49,949 bases of DNA from Pseudarthrobacter sp. AL07 (lineage in GTDB: Bacteria > Actinomycetota > Actinomycetes > Actinomycetales > Micrococcaceae), in NCBI RefSeq assembly GCF_029960665.1, contig NZ_JASBRB010000025.1:1-49949 (forward strand). Direction: 5' to 3'. The notes beneath the pieces are model-generated. The model saw only the letters and a program-made list of their open reading frames with translations, was not told the origin of the DNA and ran no database searches. This document shows, one piece after another, positions 16,221 through 26,173 of the stretch (positions within the stretch are counted from its first letter, which is position 1; every line of letters begins with the position of its first letter). The translations under genes were made by a program, and so were the position numbers.

Positions 16221-18836
16221 GTGTCACATGAGAATCTGCAGCGTAATGAAGCCGCTCAACGGTCAGAGCTGATCAGCACCCACAGTTACGACGTTTCCCT
16301 GGATGTGCGGCAGGCAGCGGACCCGGACGTGGCGGGCTACACCAGCCGCAGCGTCATCAACTTCTCCGCAGCCATGACGGGCCAGGGGCAGGCGGCGTCC
16401 ACCTTTCTGGATTTCATCGCCGGCGAAGTCCACAGCGTGTTACTCAACGGCAAAGGGCTCTCCGTGGCCGACGTGGTGGATGGTTCCCGGATCCGCCTGG
16501 ACAACCTGCAGGCCGAGAACCAGGTCACCGTCACCGGCACCGCCCTGTACAGCCGGTCCGGCGAGGGCATGCACCGCTTTGTGGATCCCGCCGACGGCCG
16601 GTGCTACCTCTACACGCAATACGAACCCGCCGACGCACGGCGCGTGTTCGCCAACTTTGAACAGCCCGACCTCAAGGCCGAGTACACGTTTCACGTCATG
16701 GCACCGTCCGGCTGGGAGGTGGCCTCAAACGGTATGGAAGCGGCCCGCACGCAGCTGTCGAGCGATCCGGACACCAGCCGCTGGGACTTCGCCACCACCC
16801 GCCCCATGTCCACCTACATCACTACCATCCTTGCCGGGCCTTACTTCAAGGCCCAGGACCACTGGAGCGCCGCGCTCAACGACGGCACACCGCTGGAAGT
16901 ACCACTGGCGCTGTACTGCCGTGCTTCCATGGCGGAATCCTTCGATGCCGCGGAACTCTTCCGCCTGACCAAAAATGGGCTGAACTTCTTCAACCGGCTG
17001 TTCGACTACCCATACCCCTGGGGGAAATACGACCAGGCCTTCGTCCCGGAATACAACCTGGGCGCGATGGAAAACCCAGGCTTGGTCACCTTTACCGAAA
17101 GCTATGTGTTCACGTCCCGCGCCACCGACGCGCAGTACCAGGCCCGGGCGAACACGCTAATGCACGAGATGGCGCACATGTGGTTCGGGAACCTCGTCAC
17201 GATGCAGTGGTGGGACGATCTGTGGCTGAAAGAGTCCTTCGCGGACTACATGGGCACCCTCGGCGTGGACCGTGCCACCGACTGGGACACCGCGTGGGTG
17301 AACTTCGCCAACAAACGCAAGGCCTGGGCCTACGTCCAGGACCAACTGCCCACCACGCACCCGATCGTGGCCGACATCCCCGACCTCGAGGCCGCCAAGC
17401 AGAACTTCGACGGCATCACCTACGCCAAGGGCGCGTCCGTGCTCAAGCAGTTGGTGGCGTATGTGGGGTTTGACGCGTTCATCGCCGGCTCACGGCAGTA
17501 CTTCCGCGACCACGCCTACGGAAACACCACCCTGGCGGACCTGCTGAAGGCCCTCAGCGCTGCTTCCGGCCGGGACCTTACCGGCTGGGCTGCCGCCTGG
17601 CTGCAGACCTCCGGCATCTCCACGCTGTCGCTGGAGACTATAACGCACGACGGCGTCCTGGGCGCCGTGACGATCGTCCAGGAGAGCCAAGACCCCGTTA
17701 CCGGACGGGAGGAACTGCGGCCGCACCGGCTGCGTGTGGGCTCGTACAACTTCGACGCCGACGGCGCCCTGGTCCGCACCGGGAGCGTCGAAACCGACGT
17801 TGCCGGAGCACGGTCGGAGATCCCGGAACTGGCCGGGCAGCCGCGGCCCGCCCTCCTGCTCGTTAACGATGATGACCTCACCTACGCCAAGGTACGGCTG
17901 GACCCGGTGTCCGAGGCGACAGTCCTGGCGTCGCTGGACCGGATCACCGACCCCATGGCCCGCGCCCTCTGCTGGACCGCGCTGTGGAACTCCGCCCGCG
18001 ACGGGGAAAGCCCCGCCTCGCGCTATGTTGAGGCCGTGACGTCGTTCGGACCGGCCGAAACGGGAGTCGGCGTGCTGCTGAACATCCTCGAGAACGCCTC
18101 CACCGCCGTCGAACGCTACACCCCCGTGGCCCAACGCGACGCGGTACGCGGCACTTTCATGGCGGCCGCCGACGCCCAGCTGGGTAAGGCACCGCCGGGC
18201 TCGGACCATCAGTTGGCCTGGGCGCGTACGCTCGCCGCCGTAAGCCGTCATGATGCTGCCCTCCTCCTCCGGCTCAAGGGCCTCCTGGACGGCACGGTGG
18301 TGGTGGACGGCCTGGCCGTGGACGCCGAGCTGCGCTGGAGCCTCTGGCACGCCCTGGCGGCCAACGGGCAGGCCGCCCCCGACGAGCTGGACGCAGAACT
18401 TGAACGGGACACCACTGCCTCTGGCCGGGCGGGCCATGCCACGGCGATGGCTTCCCGGCCGGAACCCGGCGTAAAGGCCGCCGCCTGGCAGGAGGCCGTG
18501 GAGGGGACGGAGCTGTCGAACCAGCTTCTTAGCGCCACCATCGTCGGCTTTGCCACGGCTCCCGCTGCCCTCCTGGAACCCTATGTGGAGCCCTACTTTG
18601 AGTGCCTCCGCGGCGTCTGGGACAACCGGAGCATCGAAATCGCCAGCCGGATCGTCCGGGGGCTGTACCCCCTGGCGCAGAACCTGCAGGCGGGGACCCC
18701 GCCGGTGGAGCACCCCGTGGTGCTCCGCACGGATGCCTGGCTGACGGCCAACACTGACGCGCCCCGGGCGCTGCGCCGGATCATTGTGGAGCAGCGGAGC
18801 CACCTGCTCCGGGCGCTCACCGCACAGCTGCAGTAA
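16221..18836 (+). CDS. pepN: Aminopeptidase N (M1 zinc metallopeptidase)
   Basis: An 871-residue M1-family aminopeptidase that removes N-terminal residues from peptides in the cytoplasm. The exopeptidase motif GAMEN lies near residue 281-285 and the zinc site is H315-E316-x2-H319-x18-E338 (HEMAHMWFGNLV...WLKESFADY). Length and the long helical C-terminal domain (~residues 520-871) match the actinobacterial PepN form. The GTG start has TTAGAT/TAGATA 5-6 bases upstream and no Shine-Dalgarno, so it is probably leaderless. It converges with the lipoate-ligase-like gene, with only 15 bases between stops and no clear terminator. Confidence 0.95.
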   Translation: MSHENLQRNEAAQRSELISTHSYDVSLDVRQAADPDVAGYTSRSVINFSAAMTGQGQAASTFLDFIAGEVHSVLLNGKGLSVADVVDGSRIRLDNLQAENQVTVTGTALYSRSGEGMHRFVDPADGRCYLYTQYEPADARRVFANFEQPDLKAEYTFHVMAPSGWEVASNGMEAARTQLSSDPDTSRWDFATTRPMSTYITTILAGPYFKAQDHWSAALNDGTPLEVPLALYCRASMAESFDAAELFRLTKNGLNFFNRLFDYPYPWGKYDQAFVPEYNLGAMENPGLVTFTESYVFTSRATDAQYQARANTLMHEMAHMWFGNLVTMQWWDDLWLKESFADYMGTLGVDRATDWDTAWVNFANKRKAWAYVQDQLPTTHPIVADIPDLEAAKQNFDGITYAKGASVLKQLVAYVGFDAFIAGSRQYFRDHAYGNTTLADLLKALSAASGRDLTGWAAAWLQTSGISTLSLETITHDGVLGAVTIVQESQDPVTGREELRPHRLRVGSYNFDADGALVRTGSVETDVAGARSEIPELAGQPRPALLLVNDDDLTYAKVRLDPVSEATVLASLDRITDPMARALCWTALWNSARDGESPASRYVEAVTSFGPAETGVGVLLNILENASTAVERYTPVAQRDAVRGTFMAAADAQLGKAPPGSDHQLAWARTLAAVSRHDAALLLRLKGLLDGTVVVDGLAVDAELRWSLWHALAANGQAAPDELDAELERDTTASGRAGHATAMASRPEPGVKAAAWQEAVEGTELSNQLLSATIVGFATAPAALLEPYVEPYFECLRGVWDNRSIEIASRIVRGLYPLAQNLQAGTPPVEHPVVLRTDAWLTANTDAPRALRRIIVEQRSHLLRALTAQLQ

Positions 18837-18851
18837 GTCACCGGCAAGGGC

Positions 18852-19952
18852 TTACGGGACCCGGTGCAGCCAATCCACGGCGCCGAACTTGGTGGTCACC
18901 CGGTCCCGGGCGGCACTGAGCTCGGCTGCAGTGAGTTCGGAGGGGGTGGCGGCGTACCGTTCGCTGAACACTTGCATCATGGCGGCGATGATCTCTGTGC
19001 GTGCCAGCCCGGTCTGCCGGCGCAGCGGATCAACCCGCTTCTTGGCGCTGCGCGTCCCCTTGTCCGAGAGCTTCTCCTTGCCGATGCGCAGCACCTCGAC
19101 CATCTTGTCGGCGTCGATGTCGTAGCTCATGGTGACGTGGTGCAGCATGCCCCCGTTGGCGAGGCGCTTCTGGGCAGCACCGCCGATCTTGCCCTGGTCC
19201 GTGGCGATGTCGTTCAGGGGTACGTAAAACGCCGTCACCCCGATTTTCTCGAGGGCGGCCATTACCCACGCGTCCAGGAATGCGTACGAGTCCGCGAAGC
19301 TGATCCCGTCCACCAGCGTCTGCGGGAGGTACAGGGAGTAGGTGATGCAGTTGCCGGCTTCCATGAACATCGCTCCGCCGCCGCTGATCCGGCGGACCAC
19401 AGAGATGCCGTGCCGGGCCACGCCGTCGGGATCCAGCTCGTTCCGAAAGGACTGGAAACTGCCGATCACCACGGATGGTTCCTCCCAGTCCCAGAACCGC
19501 AGGGTGGGGTTGCGACGGCCGGCGCCCACCTCTTCGGTCAGCACCTCATCCAGGGCGACGTTGATATGCGTCGGCAGCACGGCGGGGGCGATGATGTTCC
19601 AGTGGTGATCTGTCCAGGCCGTTGCCTTCGCCAGCGCGCGGCGGACCGTGACGGCCACGGCGTCGGCCGAAAAGCCGAACAGGATGGCGCCGGGAGGCAG
19701 CGAAGCGGTGACGGCCGCGGACAGCTCCAACGCCGTCGTGCTTTCCGGAAGTCCTGTCAGCGCCCGGTTGATGGCGGGCAGCGCCTCATCGGGTTCAAGG
19801 AAAAAGTCGCCGCTGAGGGAGACGTCGGCGAGGCGACCGTCCACAACGTCGAAGTCCACCACCACAAGTTTGCCGCCCGGGACTTTGAACTCACCGTGGT
19901 GGCTGCGGGGGCGGTCTTCAGCGGCAAATGGTGAGGCAGTCATGCCAACCAT
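18852..19952 (-). CDS. Lipoate-protein ligase A family protein with N-terminal accessory domain
   Basis: A 366-residue protein with an unusual order. Residues ~18-110 resemble the small accessory domain normally found at the C-terminus of LplA (EFKVPGGKLVVVDFDV...DFFLEPDEAL). The biotin/lipoate ligase catalytic fold follows from ~115, with RRISGGGAMFMEAGN at 188-201 (cofactor-binding loop) and Lys255 in DQGKIGGAAQ, the position of the catalytic lysine. It should attach lipoate, or possibly octanoate or another acid, to an acceptor protein. No acceptor or lipoate synthase gene lies nearby, so this may not be the main lipoylation enzyme. Starts at 19952 and 19943 are both possible; GGATGG 4 bases before 19943 favours the shorter. 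Confidence 0.8.
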   Translation of the reverse strand: MVGMTASPFAAEDRPRSHHGEFKVPGGKLVVVDFDVVDGRLADVSLSGDFFLEPDEALPAINRALTGLPESTTALELSAAVTASLPPGAILFGFSADAVAVTVRRALAKATAWTDHHWNIIAPAVLPTHINVALDEVLTEEVGAGRRNPTLRFWDWEEPSVVIGSFQSFRNELDPDGVARHGISVVRRISGGGAMFMEAGNCITYSLYLPQTLVDGISFADSYAFLDAWVMAALEKIGVTAFYVPLNDIATDQGKIGGAAQKRLANGGMLHHVTMSYDIDADKMVEVLRIGKEKLSDKGTRSAKKRVDPLRRQTGLARTEIIAAMMQVFSERYAATPSELTAAELSAARDRVTTKFGAVDWLHRVP

Positions 19953-20000
19953 CCTGCCCCACGATCAGGGCTCCCCGAAACGGCAAAACCCCGGACGCAA

Positions 20001-20030
20001 AAAGCCCGCACCGTTGCCGGTGCGGGCTTT
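20001..20030 (-). terminator. Intrinsic terminator of the L31 gene
   Basis: A perfect 12-base-pair stem (20001-20012 with 20019-20030), 6-base loop. Read on the minus strand it is followed by TTTTTGCG, a proper U tract, 27 bases beyond the rpmE stop codon. Confidence 0.9.
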
Positions 20031-20056
20031 CCAAAGAACCTTGGGGGTGAAGTGAA

Positions 20057-20314
20057 TTACTTCGCGCCGCCGAAGCCCTTGAAGCGAGCGTTGAAGCGCT
20101 CGACGCGGCCTGCAGAGTCCATGATGCGCTGCTTGCCCGTGTAGAACGGGTGGGACTCGGAGGAGATTTCGACGTCAATGACCGGGTAGGTGTTTCCGTC
20201 TTCCCACTCGATGGTCTTCTTGGAAGACACGGTGGACTTGGTCAGGAAACTGACGCCGGAAGCCAGGTCGTTGAAAACAACAGCTTCGTACTTCGGGTGG
20301 ATATCAGACTTCAT
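20057..20314 (-). CDS. rpmE2: Large-subunit ribosomal protein L31 type B
   Basis: An 85-residue type-B L31 ([19 protein letters not shown]..., [21 protein letters not shown]). The CxxC zinc-binding residues of the C+ paralogue are absent, so this is the zinc-independent form, which in many bacteria replaces the zinc form when zinc is short, usually under Zur control. I do not see a clear Zur box here. AAAGG lies 6 bases before the ATG. The open frame extends 29 codons upstream, but those are untranslated leader. It ends at a textbook intrinsic terminator. Confidence 0.95.
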   Translation of the reverse strand: MKSDIHPKYEAVVFNDLASGVSFLTKSTVSSKKTIEWEDGNTYPVIDVEISSESHPFYTGKQRIMDSAGRVERFNARFKGFGGAK

Positions 20315-20430
20315 AATGGGGCCTTTGTTCGCACAACTGGATTTTGCCAGCTGCCAGGTATGAATGGGATGGCTGGTGTCTGCTTCCATGCCGCAAGGCA
20401 AGAAGCGCAGGACAGCCAGCTGTTAATAAT
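20315..20430 (-). promoter_or_regulatory. L31 promoter and structured leader candidate
   Basis: On the minus strand, TATTAT near 20425-20430 could be a -10 box, leaving a leader of about 100 bases before the rpmE2 ATG. The leader can fold: GCTTC pairs with GAAGC and the inner TGCC with GGCA around a TTGC loop (about 20365-20405). L31 leaders that bind the protein are known in actinobacteria; whether this one belongs to that class needs a covariance search. Confidence 0.35.
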
Positions 20431-20436
20431 AGCGGA

Positions 20437-21261
20437 TCAGCGCGGACCCTGCGAACTGCGGGGCCGGAGTTCCCAGAACGCCACGGCGGAGGCCGACGCC
20501 ACGTTGAGGGAGTCCACGCCGGTGCGCATGGGGATCTTCACGGCGAGGTCGACGGCGGCGAGCGTCCCGGCGCTCATGCCGGCGCCTTCGGTGCCGAGCA
20601 CCAGGGCCAGCCTGTCCGGATTGCGTGCGGCAAGCGCGTCCACGTCCACGGCGTCCTCGGTGAGTTCCAGCGCGGCAACGGTGAAGCCGGCTTCCTTGAG
20701 CAGCGACAGGTCCTGCGGCCAGGACTCCAGCCGCGCCCAGGGCACCTGGAAGACCGTTCCCATGCTGACCCGGACACTGCGGCGATAGAGCGGATCGCCG
20801 CAGCGCGGTGAAATCAGGACGGCGTCGATGTCCAGTGCCGCGGCCGACCGGAAGATGGCGCCCACGTTGGTGTGGTCCACGATGTCCTCCAGGACCGCGA
20901 CCCGGTGCGCGCCAGCCAGCAGCCCGTGGAGGGGCACCGGCTCCGGCCGCTGCATGGCCGCCATGGCGCCGCGGTGCAGATGGAACCCGGTGATCTCTTC
21001 GAGCAGGGCGGCGCTGCCAATGAAGGCGGGAACGTCCGGGTAGGCGCTGAGGACATCCTGCAGGTCAGCCAGCCATTTCTCCGCCAGGAAGAACGATCTT
21101 GGCCGGTGGCCGGCCGCCAACGCCCGGCGGAGGACCCGCGAGGATTCGGCGATGTACATTCCTTCGGCCGGTTCGCGGAGCTTCCGCAGGTGCACGTCCG
21201 TCAGCTGCGTGTAGTCCGAGACGCGGGGGTCCCCGGCGGATTCAAGATAGTGGATTGTCAC
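20437..21261 (-). CDS. TrmH/SpoU-family RNA 2'-O-methyltransferase
   Basis: A 274-residue SPOUT methyltransferase that transfers a methyl group from S-adenosylmethionine to ribose 2'-OH in tRNA or rRNA. The three SpoU motifs are visible: motif 1 DHTNVGAIFRSAAAL (Asn and catalytic Arg), motif 2 LVLGTEGAGMS and motif 3 IPMRTGVDSLNVASASAVAFWEL at the C-terminus. The N-terminal ~100 residues form the substrate-binding extension seen in TrmH/RlmB types. The start is GTG at 21261, 7 bases after the TauE-family stop codon, so it is probably cotranscribed with that gene. The target RNA position cannot be deduced. Confidence 0.9.
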   Translation of the reverse strand: MTIHYLESAGDPRVSDYTQLTDVHLRKLREPAEGMYIAESSRVLRRALAAGHRPRSFFLAEKWLADLQDVLSAYPDVPAFIGSAALLEEITGFHLHRGAMAAMQRPEPVPLHGLLAGAHRVAVLEDIVDHTNVGAIFRSAAALDIDAVLISPRCGDPLYRRSVRVSMGTVFQVPWARLESWPQDLSLLKEAGFTVAALELTEDAVDVDALAARNPDRLALVLGTEGAGMSAGTLAAVDLAVKIPMRTGVDSLNVASASAVAFWELRPRSSQGPR

Positions 21262-21268
21262 CGGCAGA

Positions 21269-22054
21269 TTATTTCAGCAGGTTGGCGATCATAAAGCCCA
21301 GCGCCATCAGGCCGAGCGCAAAGATGATGGTCCGCAGCACAACCGGGGACAGCCGCCGCCCCACTTTGGAACCCAGGAGACCGCCGATCGTGGAGCTCAC
21401 GGCGATCAGGAGCACCACCGGCCAGTTGATCCGGTCAAAGGCGAAGAGCAGGTAGGACACCGCGGCCACAAAGTTCACACCGAGGACCAGGATGTTCTTC
21501 ATGGCATTGGCGTTCTGGATGGTGCCGGTCAGGAATACGCCCAGGATACCCACCAGGAGGATGCCCTGGGCGGCCACGAAGTATCCCCCATAGACGCCGG
21601 CCAGGTACACCAGGACAATTAGGAGAATGCCGTGCCTTTTGTCCTTGATGGCGTGCTCGGGGTTTTCCTCGCGATTGCGGACCCATGCCTGCAGCCGCGG
21701 CTGGAACACCACCATCAGCAGGGCAAGCACCAGGAGAACCGGGGCCACGTAGTGAAAGACCTTCTCCGGCAGGTGCAACAGCAACCATGCCCCGGTGATG
21801 CCGCCCAGCAGCGACGCCGGCAGGAGCTTCAGCAGCTGCAGGCCGCGGCCCTTGAGCTCGCGGCGGTACCCCCACGCACCCGCAGCGGTGCCGGCCACAA
21901 GGCCCATCGCGTTGCTCATGGAAGCCACTACCGGAGTGACCCCAAGTGCGATCAGGACCGGGAACGTGACCAGTGTGCCGGAGCCTACAACGGCGTTGAT
22001 GGTGCCGGCCCACAGGCCGGCAAAAAACACAAAGATGCTGCTGAGAAGATCCAC
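21269..22054 (-). CDS. TauE/SafE-family membrane transporter
   Basis: A 261-residue membrane protein of the TauE/SafE (DUF81) family, putative exporters of sulfite or organosulfonates. About eight hydrophobic helices are present. The repeat motif typical of the family appears twice: GLWAGTINAVVGSGTLVTFPVLIALGV near the N-terminus and GVYGGYFVAAQGILLVGILGV in the middle. It is transcribed between an ABC ATPase gene (18 bases upstream) and the TrmH-family gene (7 bases downstream). Nothing nearby identifies the substrate. Confidence 0.88.
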   Translation of the reverse strand: MDLLSSIFVFFAGLWAGTINAVVGSGTLVTFPVLIALGVTPVVASMSNAMGLVAGTAAGAWGYRRELKGRGLQLLKLLPASLLGGITGAWLLLHLPEKVFHYVAPVLLVLALLMVVFQPRLQAWVRNREENPEHAIKDKRHGILLIVLVYLAGVYGGYFVAAQGILLVGILGVFLTGTIQNANAMKNILVLGVNFVAAVSYLLFAFDRINWPVVLLIAVSSTIGGLLGSKVGRRLSPVVLRTIIFALGLMALGFMIANLLK

Positions 22055-22072
22055 GGTTGGCGGCGCTGCGGC

Positions 22073-22858
22073 CTAGCGGCGGGCGGTGGCGGTGTAACGG
22101 CCAGCGTTGACGGTGACGTCAAGTTCCACGCCAAATGTCTTGCTGAGGTGCTCCGCCGTCAACACGCCCGCGAGGGGTCCGGCTGCCACCACGTTGGAGT
22201 CTCGGAGCAACATCGCATGGGTGAAGCCCGGTGGCACCTCTTCGAGGTGGTGGGTAACCAGGACAATGGCCGGAGCGGACTCATCACCGGCCAGTTCGCT
22301 GAGGCGGTGCACCAGGTCCTCGCGCCCACCCAGGTCCAGGCCGGCCGCAGGTTCGTCCAGCAGAAGAAGTTCTGGATCAGTCATGAGGGCGCGGGCAATC
22401 TGTACCCGCTTGCGCTCACCCTCGGACAGGGACGCGAAAGCCCGGTTCAGGAACGGACCCATGCCCCAGTCATTCAGCAGCCTGAAGGCCCGGCGTTCGT
22501 CAGCCTTTTCATAGCCTTCACGCCAGCGGCCCGTGACACCGTACGCCGCGGTGACAACAACATTGAGGACCGTTTCGTGCCCGGGAATCTGGTTGGCCAG
22601 GGCGGCGGAGGACAGGCCGATGCGGGGACGGAGTTCAAACACGTCCACGGAGCCGAGGATTTCCTCCAGGATGCCGGCTACACCGCTCGTTGGGTGAAGA
22701 CGGGCCGCGGCAATCTGCAGGAGAGTGGTCTTGCCTGCGCCGTTGGGTCCCAGGATGACCCAGCGTTCGCCCTCTTTGACCTGCCAGTCAACCTTGTTCA
22801 GGAGCGTTTTAGCCCCACGGACAACGCTGACGGCGGCCAATTCAAGAACATCACTCAT
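22073..22858 (-). CDS. ABC-type ATPase without an obvious permease
   Basis: A 261-residue single ABC domain: Walker A GPNGAGKTT, signature LSEGERKRVQIARAL, Walker B LLLLDEPAAGLDL, switch His in LVTHHLEE. The signature carries Glu instead of the second Gly (LSEGE rather than LSGGQ), as in ModF/YbbL-like soluble ATPases. No membrane subunit of an ABC system is adjacent; the neighbour is a TauE-type transporter. ATG 22858 has TAGTGT 8 bases upstream and no Shine-Dalgarno, suggesting a leaderless start; GTG 22870 is the alternative. It may be part of a transporter encoded elsewhere or a non-transport ATPase. Confidence 0.82.
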   Translation of the reverse strand: MSDVLELAAVSVVRGAKTLLNKVDWQVKEGERWVILGPNGAGKTTLLQIAAARLHPTSGVAGILEEILGSVDVFELRPRIGLSSAALANQIPGHETVLNVVVTAAYGVTGRWREGYEKADERRAFRLLNDWGMGPFLNRAFASLSEGERKRVQIARALMTDPELLLLDEPAAGLDLGGREDLVHRLSELAGDESAPAIVLVTHHLEEVPPGFTHAMLLRDSNVVAAGPLAGVLTAEHLSKTFGVELDVTVNAGRYTATARR

Positions 22859-23005
22859 AGGAGTAGACACTAGGACAAAACAGGGGCGGACTGATAACTG
22901 ATGCTTGGGCAGCGATACGGGTCACAGCCGCCGCCCCGCCTGCCGGCCCGCAGGGGTTCGCCATCAACCTGGCGCAATCAATTCGGAGGGCTCTCCCCCG
23001 CTGAC

Positions 23006-23011
23006 TAAGAT
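23006..23011 (+). promoter_or_regulatory. Leaderless -10 box of serB
   Basis: TAAGAT ends 7 bases before the ATG at 23019, with no Shine-Dalgarno sequence between them. Confidence 0.6.
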
Positions 23012-23018
23012 TGCAGCC

Positions 23019-23912
23019 ATGACTTCGAACGTGACTGCGGTCAGCTATGGCCTAAAACTGACCGCCTCCGGGCTCGATACCGTGCACGACGCACTGACGG
23101 GCAGTGGCGCCACGGTCCAATCACAATCAAGGGGCGGGGACAATCGGTTTGAGGTCCACACTGCCGAGCTCACTATCGCCGACGGCACGGACGACGGTAT
23201 TTCCGCACTCCGCAGGGCGGTGGCCGAGTCGGCGCAGGCCGGCCTGGACACCGCCATCGTTCCCGCAGGTTTGCGTTCGGCTCCGCGGAAGCTGCTGATC
23301 ATGGACGTTGATTCGACGCTGATCCAGCAAGAAGTCATTGAGCTCCTGGCGGCCTACGCGGGCAAGCGGGAGGAGGTGGCGGCAGTCACCGAAGCCGCTA
23401 TGCGCGGTGAACTGGACTTTGCGCAGAGCCTCCACGCGCGGGTGGCCGTGCTCGCAGGACTGCCGGCCGCCGTCGTCGATTCCGTCCGGGCGGAAGTGAA
23501 GCTGAGCGACGGTGCCGCTGAGCTGGTTGCGGCATTCAAAGCTGCGGGCCATGTGGTGGCCGTGGTGTCCGGCGGCTTCAACCAGATCCTGCGTCCCATC
23601 GCGGAGGATCTGGGCCTGGACTACTGGCTGGCTAACGAGCTTGAAATTGTGGACGGCGCCCTGACCGGCAAAGTAATTGGTGCCGTCATCGACCGTGCGG
23701 CGAAGGAAAAGTACCTGCGCGAGTGGGCGGCCGCCGAAGGCATCGCAATGGAACACACGATTGCCGTGGGCGACGGCGCCAATGACCTGGATATGCTCGG
23801 GGCCGCCGGGATCGGAGTGGCGTTCAACGCCAAACCTGCGGTCCGGGCCGTCGCGGATTCTGCGATCAACATGCCGTATCTCGACGCGGTGCGCCACATC
23901 GCCGGGGTCTGA
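23019..23912 (+). CDS. serB: Phosphoserine phosphatase
   Basis: A 297-residue HAD-superfamily phosphatase that completes serine synthesis by dephosphorylating phosphoserine. The phosphoaspartyl loop is D96-x-D98-x-T (MDVDSTLIQQEV), followed by EVIELLAAYAGK, the VVSGGF Ser motif and GDGANDLDML for Mg2+. An N-terminal region of ~85 residues resembles a reduced ACT-like domain (SYGLKLTASGLDTVHD), which could sense amino acids. The open frame begins at 22905, but ATG 23019 fits the leaderless pattern (TAAGAT-N7-ATG). A 14-base-pair hairpin follows the stop. It is not in a serine operon here. Confidence 0.93.
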   Translation: MTSNVTAVSYGLKLTASGLDTVHDALTGSGATVQSQSRGGDNRFEVHTAELTIADGTDDGISALRRAVAESAQAGLDTAIVPAGLRSAPRKLLIMDVDSTLIQQEVIELLAAYAGKREEVAAVTEAAMRGELDFAQSLHARVAVLAGLPAAVVDSVRAEVKLSDGAAELVAAFKAAGHVVAVVSGGFNQILRPIAEDLGLDYWLANELEIVDGALTGKVIGAVIDRAAKEKYLREWAAAEGIAMEHTIAVGDGANDLDMLGAAGIGVAFNAKPAVRAVADSAINMPYLDAVRHIAGV

Positions 23913-23938
23913 AGCAACCTCCGCCGATACGCCCAGAA

Positions 23939-23983
23939 GGCACGTCGCGGCAATGGTCTCAAGGAACAATGCTGCGACGTGCC
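23939..23983. terminator. Bidirectional terminator between serB and an SDR gene
   Basis: A 14-base-pair stem (23939-23952 with 23970-23983, one G-T wobble) and a 17-base loop. It lies between converging genes. T content after the stem is modest on both strands. Confidence 0.65.
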
Positions 23984-24001
23984 ATCTCGCGTTGGTGAAG
24001 T

Positions 24002-24754
24002 TTAGTTGACGCCCTTGCCGAAGTAGTCGGAGCCGCCGGCGTACTCCGTGTGGCCGGATTCGACGTCGGCCGTAGCCATGCCGGCCACGACTTCAGCGAA
24101 CTCCTCCACGGAGTACAGCTTTCCGGCCTCAGCGCGTCGGGCTTCGATGGCGCCCGGGTTTGAGCGGTCCAGCAGCGTGGCCGTGACGGTGCCTTCGATC
24201 ATGTCGCCGGACACAACCACCAGCGAGATGCCCTTCTCAGCCAGGTTCGGGAGGAGCTCACGCAGGGCGTCCTCGCCGGCACGCTTGCTGCGGGCCACAG
24301 GCTCGTATTCGGGCATGGTGGGCACGGAGTTGATGAAGTGGGCCTGGTGGCTGGTCACGAAGACCACACGGGAGCCTTCCTTCATCAGGGGCACGGCGGC
24401 GTTGAGCATATTGACCTGCGCATCGCGGTTGAGCTTAAGTGCGTAGTCGTCTGCCATGCCGGACTCCATGCCGCCGGACGCGTTGAGCACCAGGACATCC
24501 AGCGAACCGAAGTTCTCCATGGCCGCGCTGGCCAGGGCCTGCACGCCTTCCTGGGTGGTGAGGTCCGCACCCACGGCGGTGGCGCGGCCGCCGGTAGCTT
24601 CGATTCCGGCTACCACCTTGTTGGCGCGCGGCGCCTTCTGGCGGTAGTTAACGACGACGGCGGCGCCCTCGGCAGCGAGGTTCTTGGCCACTTCGGCGCC
24701 GATTCCCCGTGAGGATCCGGTCACGATGGCGGTTTTGTTGTCCAGCAGTCCCAT
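24002..24754 (-). CDS. Short-chain dehydrogenase family protein, atypical catalytic site
   Basis: A 250-residue SDR. The cofactor loop is TGSSRGIGAE (12-21) and NASGG (91-95) replaces NAG. Ser135 is in the catalytic strand (VTSHQ), but the expected Tyr-x3-Lys reads V153-x3-K157; a Tyr is present three residues earlier (Y150). Activity could use Tyr150 or be altered. The C-terminus (GHTEYAGGSDYFGKGVN) is unlike FabG. The gene stands alone, 114 bases before fabG on the same strand. A general annotation of 3-oxoacyl-ACP reductase would overstate what can be seen. Confidence 0.82.
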   Translation of the reverse strand: MGLLDNKTAIVTGSSRGIGAEVAKNLAAEGAAVVVNYRQKAPRANKVVAGIEATGGRATAVGADLTTQEGVQALASAAMENFGSLDVLVLNASGGMESGMADDYALKLNRDAQVNMLNAAVPLMKEGSRVVFVTSHQAHFINSVPTMPEYEPVARSKRAGEDALRELLPNLAEKGISLVVVSGDMIEGTVTATLLDRSNPGAIEARRAEAGKLYSVEEFAEVVAGMATADVESGHTEYAGGSDYFGKGVN

Positions 24755-24868
24755 ATGGGCTCCTTTGTTCGAAACGTCTAAATCCGTTGAGGTCTGGTGT
24801 CAATCATGCCAGCGCCCAGTCCACAATCACTTGTGTGACCCCGACAAAGAAGGCAGCTCACCCTCGTT

Positions 24869-26169
<1,301 letters not shown>

Positions 26170-26173
<4 letters not shown>

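Noticed and set aside
20057..20401. 114-residue version of L31
   Set aside because: The extra 29 N-terminal residues do not resemble L31, and a ribosome site precedes the internal ATG at 20314.
22073..22870. Biotin, molybdate or heme specificity for the orphan ABC ATPase
   Set aside because: Nothing in the ATPase or neighbours supports a substrate; only a generic call is justified.
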